Below, piece by piece: positions 1-6,406 of a DNA stretch of 7,582 nucleotides. The stretch spans positions 1 through 7,582 of the forward strand of contig DDOU01000086.1 of assembly GCA_002341825.1 (NCBI GenBank), read 5' to 3'. The first letter of the stretch is position 1, and every line of letters starts with the position of its first letter. Source of the stretch: Candidatus Igneacidithiobacillus taiwanensis (lineage in GTDB: Bacteria > Pseudomonadota > Gammaproteobacteria > Acidithiobacillales > Acidithiobacillaceae). The notes under the pieces are model-generated. The model worked only from the letters and a program-made list of their open reading frames with translations. It ran no database searches and was not told the DNA's origin. The position numbers were made by a program, and so were the translations under genes.

Positions 1-483
1 TCCCTGCGCCCAGGCCTGCAGATGTCCTTCGTAAAAGATTCCACTATCCTCAACGGCCCCCTGTAGTTTTGCGGCCAAAGTGGAGGCCGCGGGTTGACTA
101 TTGGCATACACACCAGAAAGGGAAAGAGCGGTAGGCCCCACGGCTGGCCCCGACCCAAAGAGAACCCGTCCCAGAACCGATAGACTGGCCGTCGCAGAAT
201 TCTGTGTTGCTCCCGGCTGCAAAAGCAGGAATTTTGCTTCGTCCTTACCGCCTCCCAAATACACCAGAGAGAGCTGGTCGACATTACTCGGCCAGCGTTG
301 CGGCAGTTGGAAAAGGAAATCTTGCCCTCGGATACGCACGACGGTCTCGGCACCGGCGCGTCCCATAATCTGTCCAGAAACCGGCGTACCCGCGGCAAGG
401 TCCGATACGCTACTTCCGACGCCAGCTCCGGTGGCAGCGCGGCCCTGAATTGGACCGAGAGCGGAGAGAGCATCGACGCCCAT
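1..483 (-). CDS. fliK: FliK-like flagellar hook-length control protein, N-terminal part (3' end outside window)
   Basis: This reading frame stays open for 161 codons from the ATG at 483 to the window edge, so the C-terminus is missing. The start is fixed on the upstream side by an in-frame TAA (the stop of the preceding gene) two codons before it; a purine-rich GAGAAGA about 10 bases upstream can serve as ribosome binding site. Residues 1-35 are low-complexity and Ala/Gly/Ser-rich. Near the end of the visible part, residues 140-158 contain VEDSGIFYEGHLQAW, which closely resembles the VEQSGLFYESHLAQW-type segment I know from FliK-family proteins of Beta/Gammaproteobacteria, just ahead of the C-terminal Flg_hook domain. 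FliK is an exported ruler that measures the hook and switches flagellar export specificity through FlhB. The family call rests on this motif and on the PilZ and DUF2802 neighbours; the decisive C-terminal domain is not visible. A related FliK-like protein outside the main flagellar operon is possible. Confidence 0.72.
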   Translation of the reverse strand, partial: MGVDALSALGPIQGRAATGAGVGSSVSDLAAGTPVSGQIMGRAGAETVVRIRGQDFLFQLPQRWPSNVDQLSLVYLGGGKDEAKFLLLQPGATQNSATASLSVLGRVLFGSGPAVGPTALSLSGVYANSQPAASTLAAKLQGAVEDSGIFYEGHLQAWAQG

Positions 484-489
484 AGGGGT

Positions 490-849
490 TTATCTTCTCA
501 GTCGCAAAAGCAACTGGACATCGGCAATCCCTAGGCCGAGGCGCTCGGCAATCTCCTTTTCGCTGAATCCCTGCTCCGCCAATTTCTGGGTTTGGCCCGG
601 CAGCTGATCCCAAGTCGGCGATGCGGTGCCTACCGGTGCGTCTTGAGTTGCCGACGTCTTTTCTGGGGTAAGGGTGGCTTGACGATAGAAGGATATCTGA
701 CTGGCCAAAGACTCGCGCAGCGCATTCTCGAGGCCATCGACGCGCTCGTGTAAACGGCGAAGGTCGCGACCTTGTTGTCGCCAAAGCCAAAACATGGCAA
801 GTAGCAGAACCAGCGCAAGCAGGAGCAAGCCGTCCATGAGGAGCAGCAT
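490..849 (-). CDS. DUF2802 small membrane-anchored protein with C-terminal helix-turn-helix-like segment
   Basis: A 119-residue protein. Residues 4-23 are a run of Leu/Ala/Met/Trp that forms one transmembrane helix. Residues 25-50 are charged and heptad-like (RRLHERVDGLENAL), probably a short coiled coil. A Thr/Pro/Ala linker follows. Residues 82-119 read like a helix-turn-helix (GFSEKEIAERLGLGIADV) ending in LLLRLRR, which is the DUF2802 signature as I recall it. The family is frequently found in flagellar and chemotaxis clusters, but its function is not settled. The frame is open upstream to 1020, but that extension lies inside the PilZ gene; ATG 849 is chosen because it follows the PilZ stop by one base and has GAGG about 10 bases upstream. 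ATG 837 is less likely because it has no Shine-Dalgarno sequence. The gene is tightly coupled to the PilZ gene upstream and the FliK-like gene six bases downstream, which suggests a flagellar role. Whether the HTH binds DNA is doubtful for a membrane-tethered protein this small. Confidence 0.8.
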   Translation of the reverse strand: MLLLMDGLLLLALVLLLAMFWLWRQQGRDLRRLHERVDGLENALRESLASQISFYRQATLTPEKTSATQDAPVGTASPTWDQLPGQTQKLAEQGFSEKEIAERLGLGIADVQLLLRLRR

Positions 850-850
850 G

Positions 851-1645
851 TTAGGCGCCTCGCCACCAGCGCCGCAACAGAGACGTTTTCTTCTCCCGGA
901 AGACGCCGGAGGACCCCGGCAGGCCAATGCCCAGAACTTGCAAAATCTCGCGGTCGCGCGCTTGCACGTACTGTGCGATAAGATCTGCCGCGGGTCTAGG
1001 TAGATCCAGAAAACACACACCCAAAGCTAGGGTATCGGCTTGCGGCGCACTAACAAAACAAACTGAGGCTGATACGGTGATTAGGGGGCTATCACGTAGA
1101 GCAAAGGAAATCGCGGGCAGTACGTCACCCACTCGCGGCAATGGACCGGCGGGAACTTGACGGAGCAAAATGCGCTGACCGCCAATACTGATGTCTTGCA
1201 TGCGGCCAACCAATGCACTGGCGCCGCGACGCTGGATGCGTACCTCGTCGGGATCGGAAATAGCTGGCGGTACTCGATATAATTGGCGTCGCTGTAACTG
1301 ATACAGGGCCTGGGGAAAGGCAACCTGCAGCATATCGTCACGTCGTTGCAAACATTGGCTGCGAAATCCTGTCATCACCCCGTCGAGCCGAACCAGAACG
1401 GTCACGTCTGCGGGCAACGCTAACGCTGCTGGGAAATCGATAGGCAAATCAAAAAGCAGTTCTTTAGGTTCTGCCCCTGGGAGGAGGACGCTGCTGAAAC
1501 TATGCTCCGCCTGCGCAAAGTGTAGGGAGCAGAACAGATGCTGTTGCTGGACTCGCTCCAGGATTCCCCGTACTTTCGCCTGGGCAGCCACCCGGTAACG
1601 ATCCTGGAATAGGCTTTGCTCGGTATTCTGAAGGTCGACATGCAT
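851..1645 (-). CDS. YcgR-like PilZ-domain protein (flagellar brake type)
   Basis: A 264-residue protein with the two-domain layout of YcgR: an N-terminal YcgR-like beta domain (about residues 10-110) and a C-terminal PilZ domain (about 115-230). Both parts of the c-di-GMP binding signature are intact: RxxxR at 120-124 (RQLYR, preceded by another Arg) and DxSxxG at 151-156 (DISIGG). YcgR proteins bind c-di-GMP and then act on the flagellar motor or switch to slow swimming; here this is inferred from architecture and from the FliK-like neighbour. A basic tail (KKTSLLRRWWRGA) closes the protein. The frame also allows a TTG start at 1675 and an ATG at 1660, but ATG 1645 is preferred because AGGGG sits six bases before it. 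It lies 52 bases after ppiD with no terminator visible, and its stop is one base before the DUF2802 start, so coupled translation is likely. Other PilZ roles, such as control of pili or polysaccharide, cannot be excluded. Confidence 0.87.
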   Translation of the reverse strand: MHVDLQNTEQSLFQDRYRVAAQAKVRGILERVQQQHLFCSLHFAQAEHSFSSVLLPGAEPKELLFDLPIDFPAALALPADVTVLVRLDGVMTGFRSQCLQRRDDMLQVAFPQALYQLQRRQLYRVPPAISDPDEVRIQRRGASALVGRMQDISIGGQRILLRQVPAGPLPRVGDVLPAISFALRDSPLITVSASVCFVSAPQADTLALGVCFLDLPRPAADLIAQYVQARDREILQVLGIGLPGSSGVFREKKTSLLRRWWRGA

Positions 1646-1651
1646 CGGCAG

Positions 1652-1656
1652 CCCCT
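1652..1656 (-). promoter_or_regulatory. Ribosome binding site deciding the PilZ gene start
   Basis: AGGGG lies six bases upstream of the ATG at 1645. The two longer alternatives (TTG at 1675, ATG at 1660) have no comparable purine stretch, so this site favours the 264-residue protein. Confidence 0.6.
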
Positions 1657-1697
1657 GCATTGCTGTAGCGCTCAAACCACGCGGATCAACCGCCCCT

Positions 1698-3212
1698 TCA
1701 ACTGCTCACCTGCTCGACATTCTTTTGATAGATCTTGACCTTAGCGTGATCGCGAAGAGCTCGCAAGTAGCTCTGGCTGAGCAGCCGCACCCGCTGTTCG
1801 GCAAGAGATTTCTGAATCTCGTCGCGCACCGAAGGATTCAACAGACTCGGGCTGGGGAGCACGACCCCGGCCACAACATATACCGTGCTGGTACCGTGCG
1901 TGTTAAGCAACCCCGCCGATACTTTGCCTGCGGCCGGGGTAGGCTCCAGAAAAATCTTCTGCAACAATGCAGTAGATAGCCCATTGTCGGCCCGACGCGA
2001 CAATTCGGGAAAATGCGTTATCTGGTGCGCATATTTTTCTTGCAGCGCTTGAATATTTTGTTGTTTTTGTACGGCCGCCAAAAGTTGCGCTGCGGTTTTC
2101 TCGCGCAACTCGGCCGCCTGTTGTGTCACGAGCTGAGCGCGTACCTGATCCTCCACTTGTGCCAAGCTCCGCGCGCGTGCGGGCTGATAGTGTAGCAGGT
2201 GCACGGCCAATAAATCGCCATTGGCCAAACGCAATGCACTGCTATTTTTTCCGGCGAGTACAGCACTACTGAAGGCCAGGGCGACGGCTTTCGGGTCGCT
2301 GAATATCCCAGTGCTGGGCGTTCCCTCTTGCAACCAATCACTCGTCTGTACTTTTAGATGATACTTGGTGGCAACGGCCTGGAGATCATTGCTACTGAAA
2401 AGCGTATTCTTGAAATCATCGATCTGCGACTCGAACTGCAGGGCAGCGGAGTTACTCCCCGTAGCCGCGGTGCTCCCGGAGGCAACGTTCTGCTCTCCGA
2501 ATACCACGTACGCAACCTGTACCTGTGCCGCCTGCTGAAACTGTCGTTGGTGGGCTTCGTAGTATTTTTTGATCTCTGCCGCCGAGGGTTGCTGAACCTG
2601 CCCCGAGAAGTCCTGGTTTTGCAAGGTCAGTATGTAGACATTACGGTACTCCTGAGACCACTGCCACACCTGCTGCGCCTCCGTTGGAGACGCCATGGCA
2701 AGAATCTGCGGCAAGGATTGCAGCTGTTCCAACAACATGCTTTGGCGTAGTTGCGCCTCAAACTGTGCTGGGGTAAGGCCATTGTCCTTTAGTAATTGAT
2801 CGTAACGAGCGCGAGAGAACTGTCCTTTGACGGCAAAAACCGGCATCGAAACGATCTTGGCACGCAGGGCGCTATCCGGTACCTGCAAATGTAGTTTTCT
2901 GGCCTCGTGGGCAAGGAGCAAATCATCGACCATACCGTCGAGAACCTGCTTGGTAAAGGCGGGCGTCTTGACAATTTTTTCAGCCGCTGCAGCGCCAAAG
3001 ATTTGGGTGTATTGCTCGGTAGCCTGCCGCAGACGACGCTGAAACAGCGAACTACTGATTTTTTCTCCATCTACCTTGGCAACGATTTGCGACGAATCCC
3101 CTTGATCAAAAAGATACCCACTGACGCCCCACAAAACGAAGGATAGGGCGATGAGTAGCAGCGCAATTTTCGCAACCCACGATTGCGACATACCCCGAAA
3201 AACATCCAGCAT
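1698..3212 (-). CDS. ppiD: PpiD-type membrane-anchored periplasmic chaperone, parvulin domain apparently missing
   Basis: A 504-residue protein. Residues 1-13 are cytoplasmic, 14-34 form a single transmembrane anchor, and the rest is periplasmic. Residues about 36-170 match the SurA/PpiD N-terminal chaperone domain (VAKVDGEKIS, then the LLKDNGLTPAQFEAQLRQ helix typical of PpiD). PpiD sits at the Sec translocon and helps newly exported proteins to fold. Enterobacterial PpiD is about 620 residues and has one parvulin-like domain in the middle. Here the sequence goes from a VQVAYVVF strand (232-238) to a part that aligns by eye with E. coli PpiD downstream of parvulin (TSDWLQ at 290-295, SLAQVEDQVRAQL at 349-361, LRDHAKVKI at 486-494). 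No GG-LG parvulin motif is seen between them. ATG 3212 has GAGG seven bases upstream. The position directly after hupB is the conserved ppiD location. Its promoter is not evident; a terminator lies 51 bases before the start. Confidence 0.9.
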   Translation of the reverse strand: MLDVFRGMSQSWVAKIALLLIALSFVLWGVSGYLFDQGDSSQIVAKVDGEKISSSLFQRRLRQATEQYTQIFGAAAAEKIVKTPAFTKQVLDGMVDDLLLAHEARKLHLQVPDSALRAKIVSMPVFAVKGQFSRARYDQLLKDNGLTPAQFEAQLRQSMLLEQLQSLPQILAMASPTEAQQVWQWSQEYRNVYILTLQNQDFSGQVQQPSAAEIKKYYEAHQRQFQQAAQVQVAYVVFGEQNVASGSTAATGSNSAALQFESQIDDFKNTLFSSNDLQAVATKYHLKVQTSDWLQEGTPSTGIFSDPKAVALAFSSAVLAGKNSSALRLANGDLLAVHLLHYQPARARSLAQVEDQVRAQLVTQQAAELREKTAAQLLAAVQKQQNIQALQEKYAHQITHFPELSRRADNGLSTALLQKIFLEPTPAAGKVSAGLLNTHGTSTVYVVAGVVLPSPSLLNPSVRDEIQKSLAEQRVRLLSQSYLRALRDHAKVKIYQKNVEQVSS

Positions 3213-3263
3213 ACGAAGACCTCAGACCTCGGGAGCGCGTAGGGCACCCGAATGACCTAACCG

Positions 3264-3292
3264 AAAAAAAAGCGACCCCGCAATGGGGTCGC
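3264..3292 (-). terminator. Intrinsic terminator of the hupB-tRNA unit
   Basis: An eight-base-pair stem GCGACCCC/GGGGTCGC with a five-base loop, followed on the minus strand by eight T residues. It begins nine bases after the CCA end of tRNA-Asp and separates the tRNA transcript from ppiD. The plus-strand side lacks a proper T run, so it works in one direction. Confidence 0.92.
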
Positions 3293-3301
3293 CTTTGTTG
3301 T

Positions 3302-3378
3302 TGGCGGGGTGGACGGGGCTCGAACCCGCGACCTCCGGCGTGACAGGCCGGCATTCTGACCGACTGAACTACCACCCC
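3302..3378 (-). tRNA. tRNA-Asp (GTC)
   Basis: A full cloverleaf of 77 bases including an encoded CCA. The acceptor stem GGGGTGG pairs with CCACCCC, with G as discriminator. The anticodon stem CCGGC/GCCGG encloses loop CTGTCAC, giving anticodon GTC, which reads GAC and GAT codons. The T arm GCGGG-TTCGAGC-CCCGT is standard. It follows tRNA-Val with a ten-base spacer and is followed by a terminator, so it is the distal member of a polycistronic transcript. Confidence 0.98.
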
Positions 3379-3388
3379 ACAAGGGCAA

Positions 3389-3464
3389 TGGTGGGCGATG
3401 AGGGGCTCGAACCCCCGACATTCGGCGTGTAAAGCCGACGCTCTACCAACTGAGCTAACCGCCC
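3389..3464 (-). tRNA. tRNA-Val (TAC)
   Basis: A full cloverleaf of 76 bases including an encoded CCA. Acceptor stem GGGCGGT pairs with ATCGCCC (one G-U pair), discriminator A. D stem GCTC/GAGC. Anticodon stem TCGGC/GCCGA around loop TTTACAC gives anticodon TAC for valine GUA-type codons. T arm GGGGG-TTCGAGC-CCCTC. Its mature 5' end is only 11 bases after the hupB stop codon, with no terminator between and no convincing promoter of its own, so it is probably processed by RNase P from the hupB transcript. Confidence 0.98.
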
Positions 3465-3475
3465 GACCAGAAGCA

Positions 3476-3748
3476 CTAGTTTACTGCATCCCGCAGCGCT
3501 TTTCCAGCCTTGAACTTGGGAGAGCGACTGGCGGCGATCTCAATTTCTGCACCGGTGGCGGGATTGCGGCCTTTACGCGCCTCGCGCTCGGCAACCATAA
3601 AAGAGCCGAAACCGACCAGGGTCACTTGCTCGCCAGCCTGCAGCGCCTCGGTGACGACCTTGATCGTGGCATCCAACGTACGCCCGGCAGCGGCACGAGA
3701 AACATCAGCTTCTGCTGCGATTCTTTCGATCAATTCCGATTTATTCAT
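3476..3748 (-). CDS. hupB: DNA-binding protein HU (beta type)
   Basis: A 90-residue protein, the usual HU length. It has the helical N-terminal dimerisation part ([11 protein letters not shown]), the core motif VGFGSF at 45-50 and the DNA-intercalating arm with RKGRNPATG at 58-66, including the conserved Pro63. HU is an abundant nucleoid protein that bends DNA and assists replication, repair and transcription. The beta-type assignment follows from its place directly after lon. The start ATG 3748 has AAAGGA just upstream, plus a second purine stretch TAGGAG further up. A strong promoter lies about 50-75 bases upstream. The gene is followed by two tRNA genes with almost no spacer, so its mRNA 3' end is probably made by tRNA processing. 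No odd residues. Confidence 0.97.
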   Translation of the reverse strand: MNKSELIERIAAEADVSRAAAGRTLDATIKVVTEALQAGEQVTLVGFGSFMVAEREARKGRNPATGAEIEIAASRSPKFKAGKALRDAVN

Positions 3749-3794
3749 GATCCTTTATCTCCTAAGTGTATAGGGTAGCTTGTGAGGCCAAAGT

Positions 3795-3824
3795 TTTATA
3801 ACAGGACGAAAAAAGCGCTGTCAA
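3795..3824 (-). promoter_or_regulatory. Sigma-70 type promoter of hupB
   Basis: On the minus strand TTGACA (3824-3819) is a perfect -35 box and TATAAA (3800-3795) a near-perfect -10 box, 18 bases apart (17 if TTATAA is taken). Predicted start of transcription is near 3788, giving a leader of about 40 bases. It lies only 11 bases after the T run of the lon terminator, so hupB is insulated from lon. The strength fits an abundant nucleoid protein and tRNAs. Confidence 0.85.
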
Positions 3825-3835
3825 GAACAAGGCAC

Positions 3836-3865
3836 AAAAAAGCCCCGGCAAGACTTTCCGGGGCT
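3836..3865 (-). terminator. Intrinsic terminator of lon
   Basis: An eight-base-pair stem AGCCCCGG/CCGGGGCT with a nine-base loop, followed by a T run on the minus strand. It starts ten bases after the lon stop codon. No T run follows on the plus strand. Confidence 0.93.
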
Positions 3866-3875
3866 CGAGCCATAC

Positions 3876-6311
3876 TCAGTGGGCAGCCCCACGTTTCTCG
3901 ACGCCCTCTTCTGGAGCCACCGGCCCTGCAGCAACCGGACTCTCCTCGCCTTCTGCACGCGGCTCGGGCATGCGCTCCAGGGCAATCGCAAAGACCTCGT
4001 CAATCCAGCGTACCGGTTTAATGGTCAAGGCATCGCGCACGTTTTTGGGAATTTCCTGCAGATCTTTTTCATTTTCTGCCGGAATCAATACCGTACTGAT
4101 ACCGCCGCGATGCGCTGCCAGGAGCTTTTCCTTGAGACCGCCAATCGGCAAGACTTCGCCGCGTAGAGTGATTTCGCCAGTCATTGCCACACTCGCATGC
4201 ACCGGGATTCCCGTTAGGGCCGACACCAAGGCCGTGACCATGCCAATACCGGCACTCGGGCCGTCCTTGGGAGTCGCCCCTTCTGGCACGTGGATGTGCA
4301 CATCCTTGACCTGGTAAAAATCGTGGGGAATGCCAAGCATCTGCGAACGTGCGCGAACCACACTCATCGCGGCTTGGACAGACTCCTGCATGACGTCGCC
4401 AAGTTTTCCGGTAATCAATAGCTTACCTCGACCAGGGACGACTACCGCCTCAATACTGAGGAGTTCACCACCGACTTCCGTCCATGCCAACCCGGTAACT
4501 TCGCCAACCCGATTTTCCTTTTCCGCCTTGCCAAAATCGAAACGACGCACACCCAGGTATTTATCGAGATTGCGCTCGCTGATTTGAACTTTTTGTCGTC
4601 TCTTGTCCAGAAGCAACTCTTTCACGACCTTGCGACACAAGCGCGCTAACTCCCGCTCGAGATTGCGAACGCCGGCTTCGCGAGTGTAGTGGCGAATGAT
4701 ATCGCGAATTACCGCCGTGGAAATCTGGATCTCTTCTTTGCGCAAACCGGCTTTTTCCATCTGCTTGGGCAGCAGATATTGATTGGCGATATGGATCTTT
4801 TCGTCTTCGGTATACCCGGAAATACGAATGACTTCCATACGATCCATCAGGGGTGCCGGAATGTTCAAGGTGTTGGCCGTGGTCACAAACATGACCTCGG
4901 ACAGGTTGAAGTCCACCTCCAGATAATGATCATTGAAGGTGTTGTTCTGCTCTGGATCGAGCACCTCGAGCAAGGCGGAGGCAGGATCGCCACGAAAATC
5001 CATCGCCATCTTGTCGACTTCGTCGAGCAACATGAGAGGATTACGGGTGCCGACCTTGGACAGGCTTTGCACAATCTTGCCCGGGAGCGCACCGATGTAG
5101 GTGCGACGATGACCGCGAATCTCCGCCTCGTCGCGCACACCACCCAAGGACATACGCACAAATTTGCGCCCCGTCGCCTGGGCAATGGAACGCCCCAGAC
5201 TGGTCTTGCCCACCCCTGGCGGTCCTACCAGGCAAAGAATCGGTCCATGGCTATTACCCACGCGCTGCTGCACCGCCAAGTATTCCAATATGCGCTCTTT
5301 GACGTCCTCGAGCCCATAGTGGTCGGCGTCGAGGATTTGCTTGGCGCGCTTGAGGTCCTGGGCGATCTTGCTGCGCTTTTTCCAGGGCATTGCAACCAAC
5401 CAGTCGATGTAATTGCGGACGACCGTAGCCTCTGCAGACATCGGGCTCATCATGCGTAACTTCTTGAGCTCTGCCTCGGCCTTGGCACGTACATCTTTGG
5501 GCATACCCGCCTTTTGGATTTTGCGCGCCAGCTCGTCGGTTTCGCTACCACCGTCCTCGGAGAGGTCGCCCAGCTCCTTTTGGATGGCCTTCATTTGCTC
5601 GTTCAGGTAGTACTCACGCTGGCTTTTTTCCATTTGCCGCTTGACGCGACCCCGGATGCGCTTTTCGACCTGGAGCAGATCAATCTCCGACTCCATCATC
5701 CCCAGCAGATGCTCGAGCCGAGCTCTGGTATCGGCCTTTTCGAGAATTTCCTGCTTTTCTTCGAGCTTGAGATTGAGATGGGCAGCCACCGTATCCGCCA
5801 GTCGCGCCGGATCCTCAATACTCGCCAAGGTTTGCAAGATCTCGGGGGGAATTTTTTTGTTCAGTTTGACATAGGCTTCGAATTGCGCCTGCACCGAACG
5901 TAGTAACGCCTCGAGTTCGCGGTCGCTCTCGGTACCGGATTGGATGAGCGCAATCTGCGCTCGCAGGGTATCTTCCGCCGGCAAAAACGCCTGGATGCGA
6001 GCGCGATCCGTGCCCTCGACGAGCACTTTGACCGTGCCGTCGGGGAGCTTGAGCAGCTGCAGAATGGTAGCTACGGTACCAACCCGGAAGATGCGTTCGG
6101 GCTCGGGGTCATCGTCCGCGGCATTACGCTGGGCAACGAGAAGAATTTGCTTGTCGCCGGCCATGGCATCCTCGAGGGCACGAATGGACTTCGGCCGCCC
6201 AACGAATAAGGGGATGACCATGAACGGGAACACCACCACATCCCGCAAGGGAAGGACGGGGACGATTAGAGTAGTTTCGCTCATTAGGGAACTCGTTTTG
6301 TTTTCAGCCAC
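3876..6311 (-). CDS. lon: ATP-dependent protease Lon (LonA)
   Basis: A complete 811-residue LonA protease, which unfolds and degrades damaged and regulatory proteins in the cytoplasm as a hexamer. The N-terminal substrate-binding domain begins with [14 protein letters not shown] [20 protein letters not shown] (17-36) and is followed by a long helical part to about 310. The AAA+ module has Walker A GPPGVGKT (363-370), Walker B LMLLDE (426-431), sensor-1 TTANT (477-481) and a sensor-2 region [11 protein letters not shown] (544-554). The protease domain has the Ser-Lys dyad: Ser686 in PKDGPSAG and Lys729 in GGLKEK. The last 30 residues or so are a Glu/Pro/Ala-rich tail not typical of the core. 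The start is GTG 6311, with GGAG six bases upstream; an internal ATG at 6284 gives an 802-residue protein but has a poor ribosome site. It lies 94 bases after clpX with its own heat-shock-like promoter, and ends at a strong terminator. Confidence 0.98.
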   Translation of the reverse strand: MAENKTSSLMSETTLIVPVLPLRDVVVFPFMVIPLFVGRPKSIRALEDAMAGDKQILLVAQRNAADDDPEPERIFRVGTVATILQLLKLPDGTVKVLVEGTDRARIQAFLPAEDTLRAQIALIQSGTESDRELEALLRSVQAQFEAYVKLNKKIPPEILQTLASIEDPARLADTVAAHLNLKLEEKQEILEKADTRARLEHLLGMMESEIDLLQVEKRIRGRVKRQMEKSQREYYLNEQMKAIQKELGDLSEDGGSETDELARKIQKAGMPKDVRAKAEAELKKLRMMSPMSAEATVVRNYIDWLVAMPWKKRSKIAQDLKRAKQILDADHYGLEDVKERILEYLAVQQRVGNSHGPILCLVGPPGVGKTSLGRSIAQATGRKFVRMSLGGVRDEAEIRGHRRTYIGALPGKIVQSLSKVGTRNPLMLLDEVDKMAMDFRGDPASALLEVLDPEQNNTFNDHYLEVDFNLSEVMFVTTANTLNIPAPLMDRMEVIRISGYTEDEKIHIANQYLLPKQMEKAGLRKEEIQISTAVIRDIIRHYTREAGVRNLERELARLCRKVVKELLLDKRRQKVQISERNLDKYLGVRRFDFGKAEKENRVGEVTGLAWTEVGGELLSIEAVVVPGRGKLLITGKLGDVMQESVQAAMSVVRARSQMLGIPHDFYQVKDVHIHVPEGATPKDGPSAGIGMVTALVSALTGIPVHASVAMTGEITLRGEVLPIGGLKEKLLAAHRGGISTVLIPAENEKDLQEIPKNVRDALTIKPVRWIDEVFAIALERMPEPRAEGEESPVAAGPVAPEEGVEKRGAAH

Positions 6312-6317
6312 GCTTCA

Positions 6318-6321
6318 CTCC
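6318..6321 (-). promoter_or_regulatory. Ribosome binding site for the lon GTG start
   Basis: GGAG lies six bases before the GTG at 6311. The alternative ATG at 6284 has only a weak CGAG upstream. This supports the GTG start and a nine-residue N-terminal extension (MAENKTSSL) before MSETT. Confidence 0.6.
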
Positions 6322-6331
6322 ACGGAAGATA

Positions 6332-6348
6332 GGGGTAAAACTTACCCC
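6332..6348 (-). repeat. Inverted repeat / hairpin in the lon leader
   Basis: GGGGTAA and TTACCCC are perfect complements separated by three bases. The repeat lies between the predicted transcription start (about 6351) and the lon ribosome site (6321). No T run follows, so it is not a terminator. It may be a 5' stem-loop that stabilises the mRNA or a protein-binding operator; the sequence alone does not decide. Confidence 0.55.
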
Positions 6349-6358
6349 GTTAGGGAGG

Positions 6359-6387
6359 AGATGGGGATCGACGCCGCTTTTTTCAAC
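6359..6387 (-). promoter_or_regulatory. Heat-shock (sigma-32/RpoH type) promoter of lon
   Basis: On the minus strand GTTGAAA (6387-6381) and CCCCATCT (6366-6359) are separated by 14 bases. The E. coli sigma-32 consensus is CTTGAAA, 13-17 bases, CCCCATNT, so only the first base of the -35 box differs. Transcription would start near 6351, about 40 bases before the lon GTG. lon is a known sigma-32 target in E. coli, which makes the match meaningful. It lies just after the clpX stop codon. Confidence 0.85.
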
Positions 6388-6406
6388 GGCGCCGGACAGG
6401 ATTCAT

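Noticed and set aside
850..1020. Longer DUF2802 reading frame starting at 1020
   Set aside because: The extra 57 residues overlap the conserved end of the PilZ gene and are Cys/Arg-rich with no family match; the ATG right after the PilZ stop has a better ribosome site and begins directly with the membrane helix.
1676..1697. Small inverted repeat GCGG-TTGAT-CCGC after ppiD as a terminator
   Set aside because: The stem has only four pairs and no T run follows, so it is unlikely to stop transcription.
3279..3300. CCCCATTG resembling a sigma-32 -10 box upstream of ppiD
   Set aside because: It is part of the terminator stem-loop, and no CTTGAAA-like box lies 13-17 bases upstream.
3464..3510. Possible tRNA promoter at the end of hupB (TAAACT as -10)
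   Set aside because: Only four of six bases match, and there is no credible -35 box at the right distance.
4689..5459. 256-codon open frame on the plus strand opposite lon
   Set aside because: It lies fully within the intact lon ATPase region and has no recognisable domain; a long antisense open frame is expected opposite a GC-biased, strongly conserved gene.
6367..6400. Possible clpX terminator (GCCG...CGGC)
   Set aside because: Four-base stem with a large A-rich loop and no T run; the segment is better explained as part of the heat-shock promoter.
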